Assembly (NCBI GenBank): GCA_903944555.1
Contig: CAJASG010000587.1
Location: forward strand, 1 to 12,004
Reading direction: 5' to 3'
DNA: 12,004 nt
Origin: an uncultured beta proteobacterium
GTDB taxonomy: Bacteria > Pseudomonadota > Gammaproteobacteria > Burkholderiales > Burkholderiaceae_C
The position numbers were made by a program, and so were the translations under genes. Below are positions 1 to 8,295 of this stretch, piece by piece. Position 1 is the stretch's first letter; each line of letters begins with the position of its first letter. Below the pieces are notes generated by a model. It searched no databases. It was not told the origin of the DNA and was given only the letters and a program-made list of their open reading frames with translations.

Positions 1-1294
1 CGCCACCGCACACGGCAGCCAGTGCCGCGTCAAAAATGGCGAGGCCCTCCTCCAGCAACGCGAACGGAATGGTCAGCGGCACCATCACGCGAATGGCATT
101 GTTGTAGTTGCCGCAGGTCAGCAACAGCAGTCCGCGTTTGGCGGCCTCGGTCTTGAGTGCGGCGGCCAGTTCAGTGGCGGGTTGGTGGAAATCGCCATCC
201 TTGAAAAACTCCACCGCCGTCATGGCACCCAGGCCGCGCACATCGCCAATCACCGGGAAGCGCTCGGCCAGTTTGCGGAAATGCGCGCGCAGCCGCTCGC
301 CCAGTTCCATGCTGCGTGCGCACAGGCCTTCCTCCTGCATCACGTCCAGCACGGCCAGCGCCGCGGCACAGGCCACCGGGTGGCCTGCATAGGTGCTGCC
401 CAGGCCGCCGGGCGGCACCGCGTCCACAATGCTGGCCTTGCCGACAACGGCCGATATCGGCGTCCCGCCACCCAGGCCCTTGGCCAGGGTGATGAGGTCC
501 GGCTCGACACCGGAATGCTCCACCGCAAACAGCTTGCCGGCACGGCCTATGCCGGTCTGAATTTCGTCGGCAATCAGCACGATGCCATGCGCATCACAGA
601 GCTGGCGCAGGGCCTGCAGAAAGCCTTCGGGTGCGGGCAGGTAGCCGCCCTCGCCCTGCACCGGCTCCACCAGCAGGGCCGCCACGCGGCTGGCCTCAAC
701 ATGGAACTTGAACAGGCGCTCCAGCGCGTGCAGTGAGTCCTGCACCGTGATGCCGTGCACGGCGCTGGGAAAGGGCACGTGGTAGATGTCGGGCACCAGC
801 GGGCCGAAGCCCTGCTTGTAGGGCGCGACCTTGCCCGTCAGTGCCATACCGAGCAGGGTGCGGCCGTGGAAGGAGCCTTCAAAGGCGATGACGGCCTGGC
901 GGCCGGTGGCGTAGCGGGCGATCTTCACCGCGTTCTCGATGGCCTCGGCACCCGTGCTCATGAAGAAGGCCTTCTTGGGCGAGGGGCCGGGCGCCAGCGC
1001 GCACAGCTTTTCTGCCAGCGCCACATAGGATTCGTAGGCCACCACCTGAAAGCCGGTGTGGGTGAAGCGCGCATTCTGCGCGGCGATGGCATGCATGACG
1101 GCGGGATGCCGGTGGCCGGTGTTGACCACCGCGATGCCGGCGCAAAAGTCGATGTAGCGGCGCCCCTCCACATCCCAGAGCTCGGCGTTTTCGGCGCGCT
1201 CGACAAAGATCGCGTGGGCATTGCCCACGGCGCGTGCGACGGACTGGTGGCGGCGCTGCATCAGCGCGGCATTGGTATTGGCAGGAGAGGACAT
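1..1294 (-). CDS. gabT: Class III (GabT-like) PLP-dependent aminotransferase, C-terminal end beyond the window
   Basis: The frame runs leftward from ATG at 1294-1292 and stays open to the edge, giving 431 codons without a stop, about the full length of GabT (roughly 425 residues), so little can be missing. Visible class III landmarks are STGAEAIENAVKIAR (about 113-127), GSFHGRT (140-146), the PLP-ring aspartate in IADEIQTG (D243) and the Schiff-base lysine in TLAKGLGGG (K272). This family moves the terminal amino group of 4-aminobutyrate or a similar omega-amino acid to 2-oxoglutarate in the cytoplasm, giving a semialdehyde and glutamate. The start is chosen because the N-terminus reads like the family and a GAGA stretch lies just upstream, resembling the GAGACA before hyuA and hyuB. 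It follows the transport operon but is separated from it by an intrinsic terminator, so expression may need read-through or a promoter inside the upstream gene. The symbol is by similarity; 5-aminovalerate or 6-aminohexanoate could equally be the substrate. Confidence 0.9.
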   Translation of the reverse strand, partial: MSSPANTNAALMQRRHQSVARAVGNAHAIFVERAENAELWDVEGRRYIDFCAGIAVVNTGHRHPAVMHAIAAQNARFTHTGFQVVAYESYVALAEKLCALAPGPSPKKAFFMSTGAEAIENAVKIARYATGRQAVIAFEGSFHGRTLLGMALTGKVAPYKQGFGPLVPDIYHVPFPSAVHGITVQDSLHALERLFKFHVEASRVAALLVEPVQGEGGYLPAPEGFLQALRQLCDAHGIVLIADEIQTGIGRAGKLFAVEHSGVEPDLITLAKGLGGGTPISAVVGKASIVDAVPPGGLGSTYAGHPVACAAALAVLDVMQEEGLCARSMELGERLRAHFRKLAERFPVIGDVRGLGAMTAVEFFKDGDFHQPATELAAALKTEAAKRGLLLLTCGNYNNAIRVMVPLTIPFALLEEGLAIFDAALAAVCGG

Positions 1295-1320
1295 GGTGTC
1301 TCAACAAAAGGGAAGCGTTG

Positions 1321-1369
1321 AATAAAAAATCCGTGCCGGCCGTTGCGCAATGCAGCAGGTGGCACGGAT
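1321..1369 (-). terminator. Intrinsic terminator after the binding-protein gene
   Basis: Read on the minus strand, a perfect 9-bp inverted repeat ATCCGTGCC / GGCACGGAT (arms 1361-1369 and 1329-1337, 23-nt loop) ends in a T-rich tract, ATTTTTTATT. It begins 9 nt after the stop codon of the binding-protein gene. The long loop contains the small palindrome TTGCGCAA, which may fold further. Stem plus U-tract is the classic Rho-independent layout. It should end or reduce transcription before the aminotransferase, whose ATG lies only 26 nt past the T-tract. Confidence 0.8.
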
Positions 1370-1377
1370 GACTAGGC

Positions 1378-2586
1378 TTAGCGCTTGAGCAGCACGTCCA
1401 GCGGCACGGCGGTGGAAATGGTCCAGTTGTCCACCACGCCGGGCTTGCCGTTCTTGATCTCGGTGATCAGCAAACGGGCCTGGTTCTGGTGGTGGATTTG
1501 CGGCGTGAAGGTGCGCGGGCCGAACAGCGTGGGCTCATTTTTCATGGACTCCAGCTGCGCCGTCACCTTGGCGGCGTCCAGGGTCTTGGCACGGTCCACG
1601 GCCTTGGCCCAGACATCCATCAGCACATAGCCGGGGTAGACATAGGTGCTGGAGGGGCGTGCGCCGTATTTGCGCTCAAACACCTTGTTGAACTCTTCCA
1701 CCTTGGGGTTGGGGTCATCCCCGTAAATCGAGCCCTGCACCGGCAACACAAAGTTGGAGAGTCCGGGCACCGAGTCCAGCCAGTAGCTGCCGTCCACCGC
1801 CGCGCCATTCAGGATCAGCGAATTGATGCCGGCCGCGCGCAACTGGCGCACCGCACTGGCGGCACCCGGTATGTAAGAGCACAACATGATGGCGTCGGGC
1901 GGCGCAGGCAAAGCTTTTATGCGCGAGATCTGCGCGGCAATCGAGGCATCCGAATTCTTGAAGCTGTCTTCACCCAGCAGCTTGACGCCGGGCAGCTTGG
2001 CCCACATCCAGTTGAAGCCAGTGCAGATGCCCTTGTCGTATTCGATGCTGGTGTCCAGCAGCACATAGGCGGTGTTCACATTGCGCTTCTTGTGCGACCA
2101 CTCGGCCATGGTGGCGCCCTGCACGGCCGCCAGCACGGAGGAGCTGAAGGAGAACTTGCCCACGCCCTGCAAGCCGGCCTTGACGTCTTCGGCACACAGG
2201 AAGAAGGACACCTTGCCACGCTTTTGCGCCTCCAGCGCCGCCGGTGCGCCAAAGTCGTAGTCGCAGCTCACCACCAGCATTTCGGCACCCTGGTCGAGTG
2301 CGTCCAGCGCGGCCTTGGCGGCCTGCGCGCGGTCGGACTTGCTGTCGGTCTCCACCACCTTGATCTTGCGGCCCAGCAGGCCACCGGAAGCATTGAGTTC
2401 GTCGATGCGGATGAGTGCTGCGCGCCGTGCCGGCGTGTCATAGGCCTCCAGCCAACCCGACTTGGCGTTGACAAAGCCCACCACAATGTCCGGGCTCTGG
2501 GCCCAGGCGGAGGACAGACCACCCAGCAGTGCCGGGATCAACCCGAACACGGCCGCGGCCCGCACCAGTTTCTTCAAGAGTTTCAT
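1378..2586 (-). CDS. Periplasmic substrate-binding protein of a LIV-type ABC transporter
   Basis: This 402-residue protein has a typical Sec signal peptide: MKLLKK basic start, a hydrophobic stretch, and a likely cleavage after AWA at residue 29. The mature part opens with DIVVGFVNAKSG and contains LNASGGLLGRKIKVVETDS (about 64-82), the usual first-lobe pattern of Peripla_BP_6/LivJ-like proteins. The start is well supported by GGAAG five bases before the ATG. It would capture the solute in the periplasm and hand it to the two permeases encoded just upstream. LIV-type binding proteins serve branched-chain amino acids, amides, urea, aromatic acids and other solutes, and the ligand cannot be read from sequence. 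Here the ring-opening hydrolase genes in the same operon suggest a cyclic amide. It is last in the transport cluster, 91 bp after livM, and followed by a terminator. Confidence 0.92.
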   Translation of the reverse strand: MKLLKKLVRAAAVFGLIPALLGGLSSAWAQSPDIVVGFVNAKSGWLEAYDTPARRAALIRIDELNASGGLLGRKIKVVETDSKSDRAQAAKAALDALDQGAEMLVVSCDYDFGAPAALEAQKRGKVSFFLCAEDVKAGLQGVGKFSFSSSVLAAVQGATMAEWSHKKRNVNTAYVLLDTSIEYDKGICTGFNWMWAKLPGVKLLGEDSFKNSDASIAAQISRIKALPAPPDAIMLCSYIPGAASAVRQLRAAGINSLILNGAAVDGSYWLDSVPGLSNFVLPVQGSIYGDDPNPKVEEFNKVFERKYGARPSSTYVYPGYVLMDVWAKAVDRAKTLDAAKVTAQLESMKNEPTLFGPRTFTPQIHHQNQARLLITEIKNGKPGVVDNWTISTAVPLDVLLKR

Positions 2587-2677
2587 ATTGCTTCCTTGTT
2601 AAAAAATCGCTGCTTGCACAGCCGTCAAACCCACTTCACCTACTCACCATCCGCACCGGCTGCTCGCGCAGGGCGCA
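2587..2677 (-). promoter_or_regulatory. Intercistronic gap with possible internal promoter or weak attenuator
   Basis: The 91-bp gap between livM and the binding-protein gene is the longest in the operon. On the minus strand TTGACG (2628-2623) is a 5-of-6 match to a sigma-70 -35 box. The following -10 region falls in a T/A tract and is poor, with TTTTAA at best. The same tract also follows a weak stem, GCTG-6 nt-CAGC, so a weak attenuator is the alternative. Either would tune binding-protein level separately from the membrane components. Low confidence. Confidence 0.25.
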
Positions 2678-3694
2678 TCAAGCTGCATGCTTCCAACGCC
2701 ACTCCCGGCGACCCACCAGCCCCTTGGGCCGCACAATCAGCACCACGATCATCAGCACGCCGATCACGATTTCCTGCGCACCGGTGGGAATGCTCAGCGT
2801 GTAGGTGCCGATATGCAGCCCGGCCTCCAGGCGGTTCAGCACTTCGGTCAGCGCCGACAGCGCCAGCACACCGGTGACGGCACCGCTCAGCGTGGACACC
2901 CCGCCCACCACCAGCATCGCCAGGCAAAAGAAGGTACGGCCCAGGTAATAGGCATCGGGGTTGACCACGCCCAGGTACTGCGCATCCAGCGCGCCGCCCA
3001 CACCGCAGACTAAGGTGCTCAGCACAAAGGCGATCAGCAACTGGCGGTAGGCGTTGACGCCGCAGCTCAGCGACGCCACCGGCTCTTCACGCACCGAGCG
3101 CAGCGCCAGGCCGAAGCGCGAGATGCTGTAGAAGTGCGCCAGCACAATGGAGCCCATGGCGAAGGCGCCGGCCTGCCACAGCTGCACGGTGGTCGGGATG
3201 CCGACAATCGAGCTGGTGCCGGCAGTGACCGAATCCCAGTTGGAATACACCACGTTGAAAATCGCCAGCAAGGCAAAGCTGGCAATCGAGGTGGCAATGC
3301 CGGTCAGCCGCAGAATCAGCGCGCCGCACAGCAGGCCCACCAGGGCCGTGAACAGGCCCGCCAGCAGCGTGGCCAGCAGCCAGTGCATCGACGACGATTG
3401 CAGCAGCGCCGGCAGGCCCGGCAGCACAAACTGTTTGATGGCCGGGTCCATGGTGGTCCAGGCCGCCACATAGGCGCCTACGCCCATGAAGGCGACATGG
3501 CCAAAGCTCATCACACCCGAGTTGCCGATGAACAGGTACAGGCCGACCACCACCACCAGACGGATCAGGGTTTCGGTCAGCGTGCGCTGCAGGCCGGGTG
3601 CGCCGAACAGCTCGGCCAGCAGCATCAGCGCCAGCAGCAGCAGGCTCAACAACAGCGGCGTGTCGAGCTGGTGGTCTTTGAACAGGGTTTTCAT
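2678..3694 (-). CDS. livM: LivM-type permease of a branched-chain/amide-family ABC transporter
   Basis: This 338-residue integral membrane protein is built of hydrophobic segments. It carries the LivM landmark MSFGHVAFMGVGAYVAA (about 62-78) and a cytoplasmic EAA-like loop reading GLALRSVREEP, then GVNAYRQLLIAFVLS, which in this family contacts the ATPases. The C-terminal part has GGVSTLSGAVTG and ends RPKGLVG, both normal for LivM. It should pair with the LivH-like permease to form the inner-membrane channel. It starts 37 bp after the livH stop. No strong Shine-Dalgarno sequence is visible, so translation may depend partly on coupling. The symbol denotes family position in the complex and does not imply that leucine is the substrate. 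Confidence 0.92.
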   Translation of the reverse strand: MKTLFKDHQLDTPLLLSLLLLALMLLAELFGAPGLQRTLTETLIRLVVVVGLYLFIGNSGVMSFGHVAFMGVGAYVAAWTTMDPAIKQFVLPGLPALLQSSSMHWLLATLLAGLFTALVGLLCGALILRLTGIATSIASFALLAIFNVVYSNWDSVTAGTSSIVGIPTTVQLWQAGAFAMGSIVLAHFYSISRFGLALRSVREEPVASLSCGVNAYRQLLIAFVLSTLVCGVGGALDAQYLGVVNPDAYYLGRTFFCLAMLVVGGVSTLSGAVTGVLALSALTEVLNRLEAGLHIGTYTLSIPTGAQEIVIGVLMIVVLIVRPKGLVGRREWRWKHAA

Positions 3695-3731
3695 GCGGTG
3701 GCAATCGGTGGCAGTGTTGGGGGGTGCAGGG

Positions 3732-4646
3732 CTAGACGCGCTGGCGCGCAGCCGAGGTCACGAACAAGCCATTCGGGCGCCACAGCAGCAACGCGATCAC
3801 GCTCAAGTAAACAAAGGCATCGCGAAAGCTGCGCGCCTCCAGCGGCAGCAGCGCCTGCAGCAGGGTGCTGACCACGCCGATCAACAGGCCGCCCAGCACC
3901 GCACCCTGCAGGCTGCCCAGGCCACCGATGACGGTGGAGACAAAGGCCACCAGCATCATGGGCGCGCCCATGCGGATGTCCACCAGCCCGGTCTGGCTCA
4001 GCATCAGGAGGCCGATCAGCGCGGCCAGCACGCCGCTCAGGGCAAAGGCCAGCAGGATCACGCGGTTGGCCTTGACGCCCAGGCCGCGCGCCATGTTGAA
4101 GTCTTCGGCGGCGGCGCGCATTTCCAGGCCGGCGCGGCTGTGCTTGAGCATCCAGGCCAGGCCGGCCAGCAGGGCGGCGGCCACGGCAATCGTCAGCAAT
4201 TGCAGGGCCGGCAGACGCGCGCCGAACAGCTCCAGCGGTGTGTTCAGTTCGGGCCAGAGGTTGACGGCCTTGGGCCGGCTGCTGTGCAGCACCAGCAGCG
4301 CGTTCTGGATCACAAAGCCCATGGCAAAGGAGGCAATCATGGTGGTGGAAGGGCTGGCGCGGCGCAGGTGGCGAAACACCAGCAGCTCGGAGGCCACCGA
4401 CAGGAGCGCACCTGTGGCCAGCACGGTGAGCACCAGCAGCGGTGTCGGCCAGCCGCCCACCCACAACGAGGTGACCGCCTCGGTGGTGGGGGCCACCAGT
4501 ACAAAGGTGGCGAAGGTCATCATATCGCCATGGGCGAAGTTGACCAAGCGCATGACGCCGAAGATCAGGGCGATGCCCAGAGCGCCCAGGGCATACAGGC
4601 TGCCCAGGCTGAGCGCGTCGAACAGGTATTGAAGCCAATGGGTCAT
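3732..4646 (-). CDS. livH: LivH-type permease of a branched-chain/amide-family ABC transporter
   Basis: The product is 304 residues, close to the usual LivH length. It has multiple hydrophobic helices, the family landmark RLVNFAHGDMMTF near the N-terminus, an EAA-like loop SRAGLEMRAAAEDFNMARGL, and C-terminal GGLGSLQGAVLGG and WRPNGLF. A longer in-frame reading from 4709 exists, but it would overlap the end of livF by 44 bp and its extra residues do not look like a LivH N-terminus. MTHWLQYLFDALSLGSLYAL from 4646 does. AAAGG lies upstream of this ATG. The gap to livF is 19 bp. It acts with LivM as the channel of the importer. Confidence 0.92.
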   Translation of the reverse strand: MTHWLQYLFDALSLGSLYALGALGIALIFGVMRLVNFAHGDMMTFATFVLVAPTTEAVTSLWVGGWPTPLLVLTVLATGALLSVASELLVFRHLRRASPSTTMIASFAMGFVIQNALLVLHSSRPKAVNLWPELNTPLELFGARLPALQLLTIAVAAALLAGLAWMLKHSRAGLEMRAAAEDFNMARGLGVKANRVILLAFALSGVLAALIGLLMLSQTGLVDIRMGAPMMLVAFVSTVIGGLGSLQGAVLGGLLIGVVSTLLQALLPLEARSFRDAFVYLSVIALLLWRPNGLFVTSAARQRV

Positions 4647-4665
4647 GGGGTGTGCCTTTGTGACG

Positions 4666-5402
<737 letters not shown>

Positions 5403-5406
<4 letters not shown>

Positions 5407-6152
5407 AGCACCACCCCCTGCACGTCGGCGGCCGTGCCAATGTAGGCATTGCGCACGCGTTCACTGGCCTGTATGGCGGCGGGGTCGCCGCGCTCGATGA
5501 TGGCGCCCGCGTCCATCATCACGATGGGGTTGCAGGTGCTCAGCACCAGGCGCACGTTGTGTTCAATCAGTAGCACGCCGCAGCCGATGTCGCGCACGAT
5601 GCGCGCAATCAGTTCCTGCAGGTCATGAGCCTCGTGCTCGCTCATGCCGGCGGCCGGCTCATCCATCAGCAAGTGCTGCGGCTGCCCCACCACGGCGCGG
5701 GCAATGCCGACGCGGCGCTCATCGGTATAGGGCAGCGCACCGGCCAGGCTGTGCGCCAGAGGGGCCAGGCCCAGCCAGTGCAGCACCTCCATGCTGGTGG
5801 CACGCGCCTGGCGGCGCGGCTGGCCCAGGCCCACGGCAGCCACCTCCAGGTTGTCCAGCACACTGAGTTCGCGAAACAGGCGCCCGCCCTGGAAGGTGCG
5901 GGCAATGCCCAGGCGGCGGAAGTCGTCGGCCTTCTTGCCGGTCAGCGGCATGCCGTCCAAAGTCAGCGTGCCTGCGTTGCTGGTCTGGAAGCCGGTGAGC
6001 ACATTCACCAGCGTGGTCTTGCCCGCGCCATTGGGCCCGATCAGTCCGACGATCTGGCCGCGCAGCAGCTCCAGGTCCACGCGGCGCAGCGCGTGCAATC
6101 CGGCAAAGGACACGTCAATGCCCTGTGCGATCAGTCGGTTGGCTTGGCTCAT
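5403..6152 (-). CDS. livG: LivG-type ABC transporter ATPase with variant signature motif
   Basis: This 249-residue ATPase partners LivF. It shows Walker A GPNGAGKT (39-46), Q-loop ARTFQ (84-88), Walker B LLMDEP (161-166), H-loop LLIEHNV (194-200) and the LivG-type C-terminal RVRNAYIG (232-239). The ABC signature position reads LPYTDERR (140-147), where LivG proteins more often have LSYGDQRR, so the usual serine is proline and the glycine is threonine. The start at 6152 fits the family N-terminus and leaves 13 bp after the hyuA stop. A longer in-frame reading from 6200 would overlap hyuA by 35 bp and adds nothing recognisable. No strong ribosome binding site is visible, so coupling to hyuA is likely. 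Confidence 0.92.
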
Positions 6153-6165
6153 GGCAGATCGTTCT

Positions 6166-8235
6166 TCAGGCGCAATGCATGACGTAGGTGCCGCGCGCAT
6201 CCAGCCGGCAGTCCCATCCGGGCTGGATGACGATGGTGGTGGTGGGCTCCTCGATCACGGCCGGGCCGACGATGCGGTCACCCGCACCCAGCAGTTCGCC
6301 GTCGTACACGGCGGTGCGCTGCGCCGGCGCATCGGCGCTGAAGAACATGTCGCGCCACGCCTTGATGGCTTTCTCCACGCCGGTGCCGGCACGCAGCACG
6401 GGCGGATTGAGCAGTTCGGTCTTGCCGCTGACGGTGCTTTCGATGTTGACGATTTCCAGCACGCTGTCGGGCTCGGCGTAGGTGAAGAGTTGCTTGTGCA
6501 GTGCATGGAAGGCAGCGCGGATCTCGCCAATGGTCTGGTCGCTGACAGACAGGTCGCCAATGTCCACCGTGCACTCGTGCACCTGGCCCACGTAACGCAT
6601 ATCGATGCTGCGTTTGAAGGACACCCGCTCGCGTGAAATGCCCTCGGACTTGAGCACCTCCAGCGCCTGGGTTTCCAACTGCTGGAAGCGTTGTTCGATG
6701 CTGTACAAGTCGGACTTGTCATCCAGGCGCATGGGCGTGGCCGCCATGAAGTTGTATTTGACGTCGGAGAGGATCTGGCCGAAGGCGCACAGGCCGGAAG
6801 CCAGCTTGGGCACCAGCACGGTCTTGATGCCGATCTCGCGCGCCAGCGCCGTGATGTGCAGGGCCGTGGCACCGCCCGCGCCGATCAGCGCGAAGTCGCG
6901 CGGGTCGTAACCGCGCTCGATGGAGACGCGGCGAATGCCATTGACCATGTTGTTGTTGACGATGCTGAAGATGCCAAAGGCCGCCTTCTCCACCGTCAGG
7001 CCCAGGGGCTTGGCCAGATGGTCCTCAATCGCCATGCGCGAGGCCACGGCATCCACCGGCAAACGCCCGCCCAGCAGGTACTCCGGATTCAGGTAGCCCA
7101 GTGCCACGTTGGCATCGGTCACGGTGGGCAGGTAGCCGCCGCGCTGGTAACAGGCCGGGCCGGGGTGGGCGCCGGCGGATTGCGGGCCCACGTTGAGCAC
7201 GCCCATGGTGTCGATCCAGCCGATGGAGCCGCCGCCCGCGCCCAGGGTTTCGACCTGGATCATGGGGGTGCCTATGCGGTAGCGCAGGAAGTCCATATCC
7301 TTGCTGATATTGGTCTTGCCGCCCTTGGTCAGGGTGATGTCAAACGACGTGCCGCCCATGTCCACGGTGATGAAGTTGTCATAGCCCAGGGGGCCCGCCA
7401 CATAGGCGCCGGCCGTGGGCGCGGAGGCCGGGCCGGAGTTGATGGCGTTGACGGCGCGCGACACCATGGCATCGCGTGCGGCCATGCCGCCGTTGGACTG
7501 GAAATAGCGCACCGGCACCTTGACGCCGGCGTTCTTCAGGTAGGCGTCGATGCGGTCCACATAGCCGGCCAGCACCGGGCCCAGGTAGGCATTGACCACG
7601 GCAGTCGAGGTGCGGGTGTATTCGCGCATCTGCGGAAAGACTTCGGTGCCCACCGAGACATACACATCCGGCATTTCCTCGCGGACGATAGCGGCGGCGC
7701 GCTTCTCATGCGCGTCATTGGCCACGCTCCACAAGAAAGACACGGCTACGGCCTGCACGCCTTCCTTGCGAAAGGTGGCGCAGGCGGCGCGCACATCGTC
7801 TTCATTCAGCGGCACGCGCACAATGCCATCCGACAGCACGCGCTCGCGCACCGGCAGACGCAGATGGCGCTCAGCCAGGATTTTTGCGGCCGGGTATTCG
7901 GCGTCGTAGCGGAAGCCCTCTTCCTTGTGGCCCAGGCGGATCTCCAGCGAGTCTTCATGGCCGGCGGTGCAGACCAGGCCGACCTTCACACCCTTGTGCT
8001 GGATCAGCGCGTTCAGCGCCACCGTGGTGCCGTTCACGCACAGCTCCGTGTCTTCCAGAATGGCGCGCATGGGCTTGCCCATTTTCTCGGCGATCTGGGC
8101 AAAGCCGTCGGCTATGGCCAGGGTGCCGTCCTCCGGCGTGGAGGTGGCCTTGAACAGGTGGATGTTGCCCTCGTTGTCGGCCAGCACGAAGTCGGTGAAT
8201 GTGCCTCCGGCATCTACGCCCAAACGGTAGCTCAT
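6166..8235 (-). CDS. hyuA: Hydantoinase/oxoprolinase A subunit (ATP-dependent cyclic amidohydrolase)
   Basis: This 689-residue protein belongs to the hydantoinase A/oxoprolinase family, whose members use ATP to activate and open cyclic amides together with a B subunit. Landmarks are the N-terminal nucleotide-binding loop DAGGTFTD (8-15), DMGGTSFD (292-299), ETLGAGGGSIGW (329-340), GPACYQRGG (359-367), TDANVALGYL (373-382) and GAGGATALH (452-460), in the expected order and at normal length. The family includes N-methylhydantoinase, 5-oxoprolinase, caprolactamase and the related acetone and acetophenone carboxylases, and sequence alone does not separate these here. It follows hyuB by 60 bp and precedes the ABC ATPase by 13 bp, so uptake and ring opening appear co-expressed. 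GAGACA lies just before the ATG, as for hyuB. Confidence 0.93.
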   Translation of the reverse strand: MSYRLGVDAGGTFTDFVLADNEGNIHLFKATSTPEDGTLAIADGFAQIAEKMGKPMRAILEDTELCVNGTTVALNALIQHKGVKVGLVCTAGHEDSLEIRLGHKEEGFRYDAEYPAAKILAERHLRLPVRERVLSDGIVRVPLNEDDVRAACATFRKEGVQAVAVSFLWSVANDAHEKRAAAIVREEMPDVYVSVGTEVFPQMREYTRTSTAVVNAYLGPVLAGYVDRIDAYLKNAGVKVPVRYFQSNGGMAARDAMVSRAVNAINSGPASAPTAGAYVAGPLGYDNFITVDMGGTSFDITLTKGGKTNISKDMDFLRYRIGTPMIQVETLGAGGGSIGWIDTMGVLNVGPQSAGAHPGPACYQRGGYLPTVTDANVALGYLNPEYLLGGRLPVDAVASRMAIEDHLAKPLGLTVEKAAFGIFSIVNNNMVNGIRRVSIERGYDPRDFALIGAGGATALHITALAREIGIKTVLVPKLASGLCAFGQILSDVKYNFMAATPMRLDDKSDLYSIEQRFQQLETQALEVLKSEGISRERVSFKRSIDMRYVGQVHECTVDIGDLSVSDQTIGEIRAAFHALHKQLFTYAEPDSVLEIVNIESTVSGKTELLNPPVLRAGTGVEKAIKAWRDMFFSADAPAQRTAVYDGELLGAGDRIVGPAVIEEPTTTIVIQPGWDCRLDARGTYVMHCA

Positions 8236-8295
8236 GGTGTGTCTCGATTTCTAAAAGTGAAGGGGAGCTACCCGGCGGCGCCGGGTGGCATGAAG
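8236..8295 (-). other. Intercistronic stem-loop between hyuB and hyuA
   Basis: On the minus strand ACCCGGC-GCC-GCCGGGT forms a perfect 7-bp GC-rich stem with a 3-nt loop (8286-8270), 34 nt before the hyuA ATG. It is followed by CTCCCC and only later by a short T4 run, so it is not a classic terminator. It could protect the upstream message from exonucleases or adjust the hyuB:hyuA ratio. The structure is seen in sequence; the role is inference. Confidence 0.5.

Noticed and set aside
1489..2877. Open frame of 462 codons on the plus strand opposite the binding-protein gene
   Set aside because: Antisense shadow of a well-supported gene with a signal peptide and good ribosome binding site; composition is His/Ala/Gly-rich without motifs.
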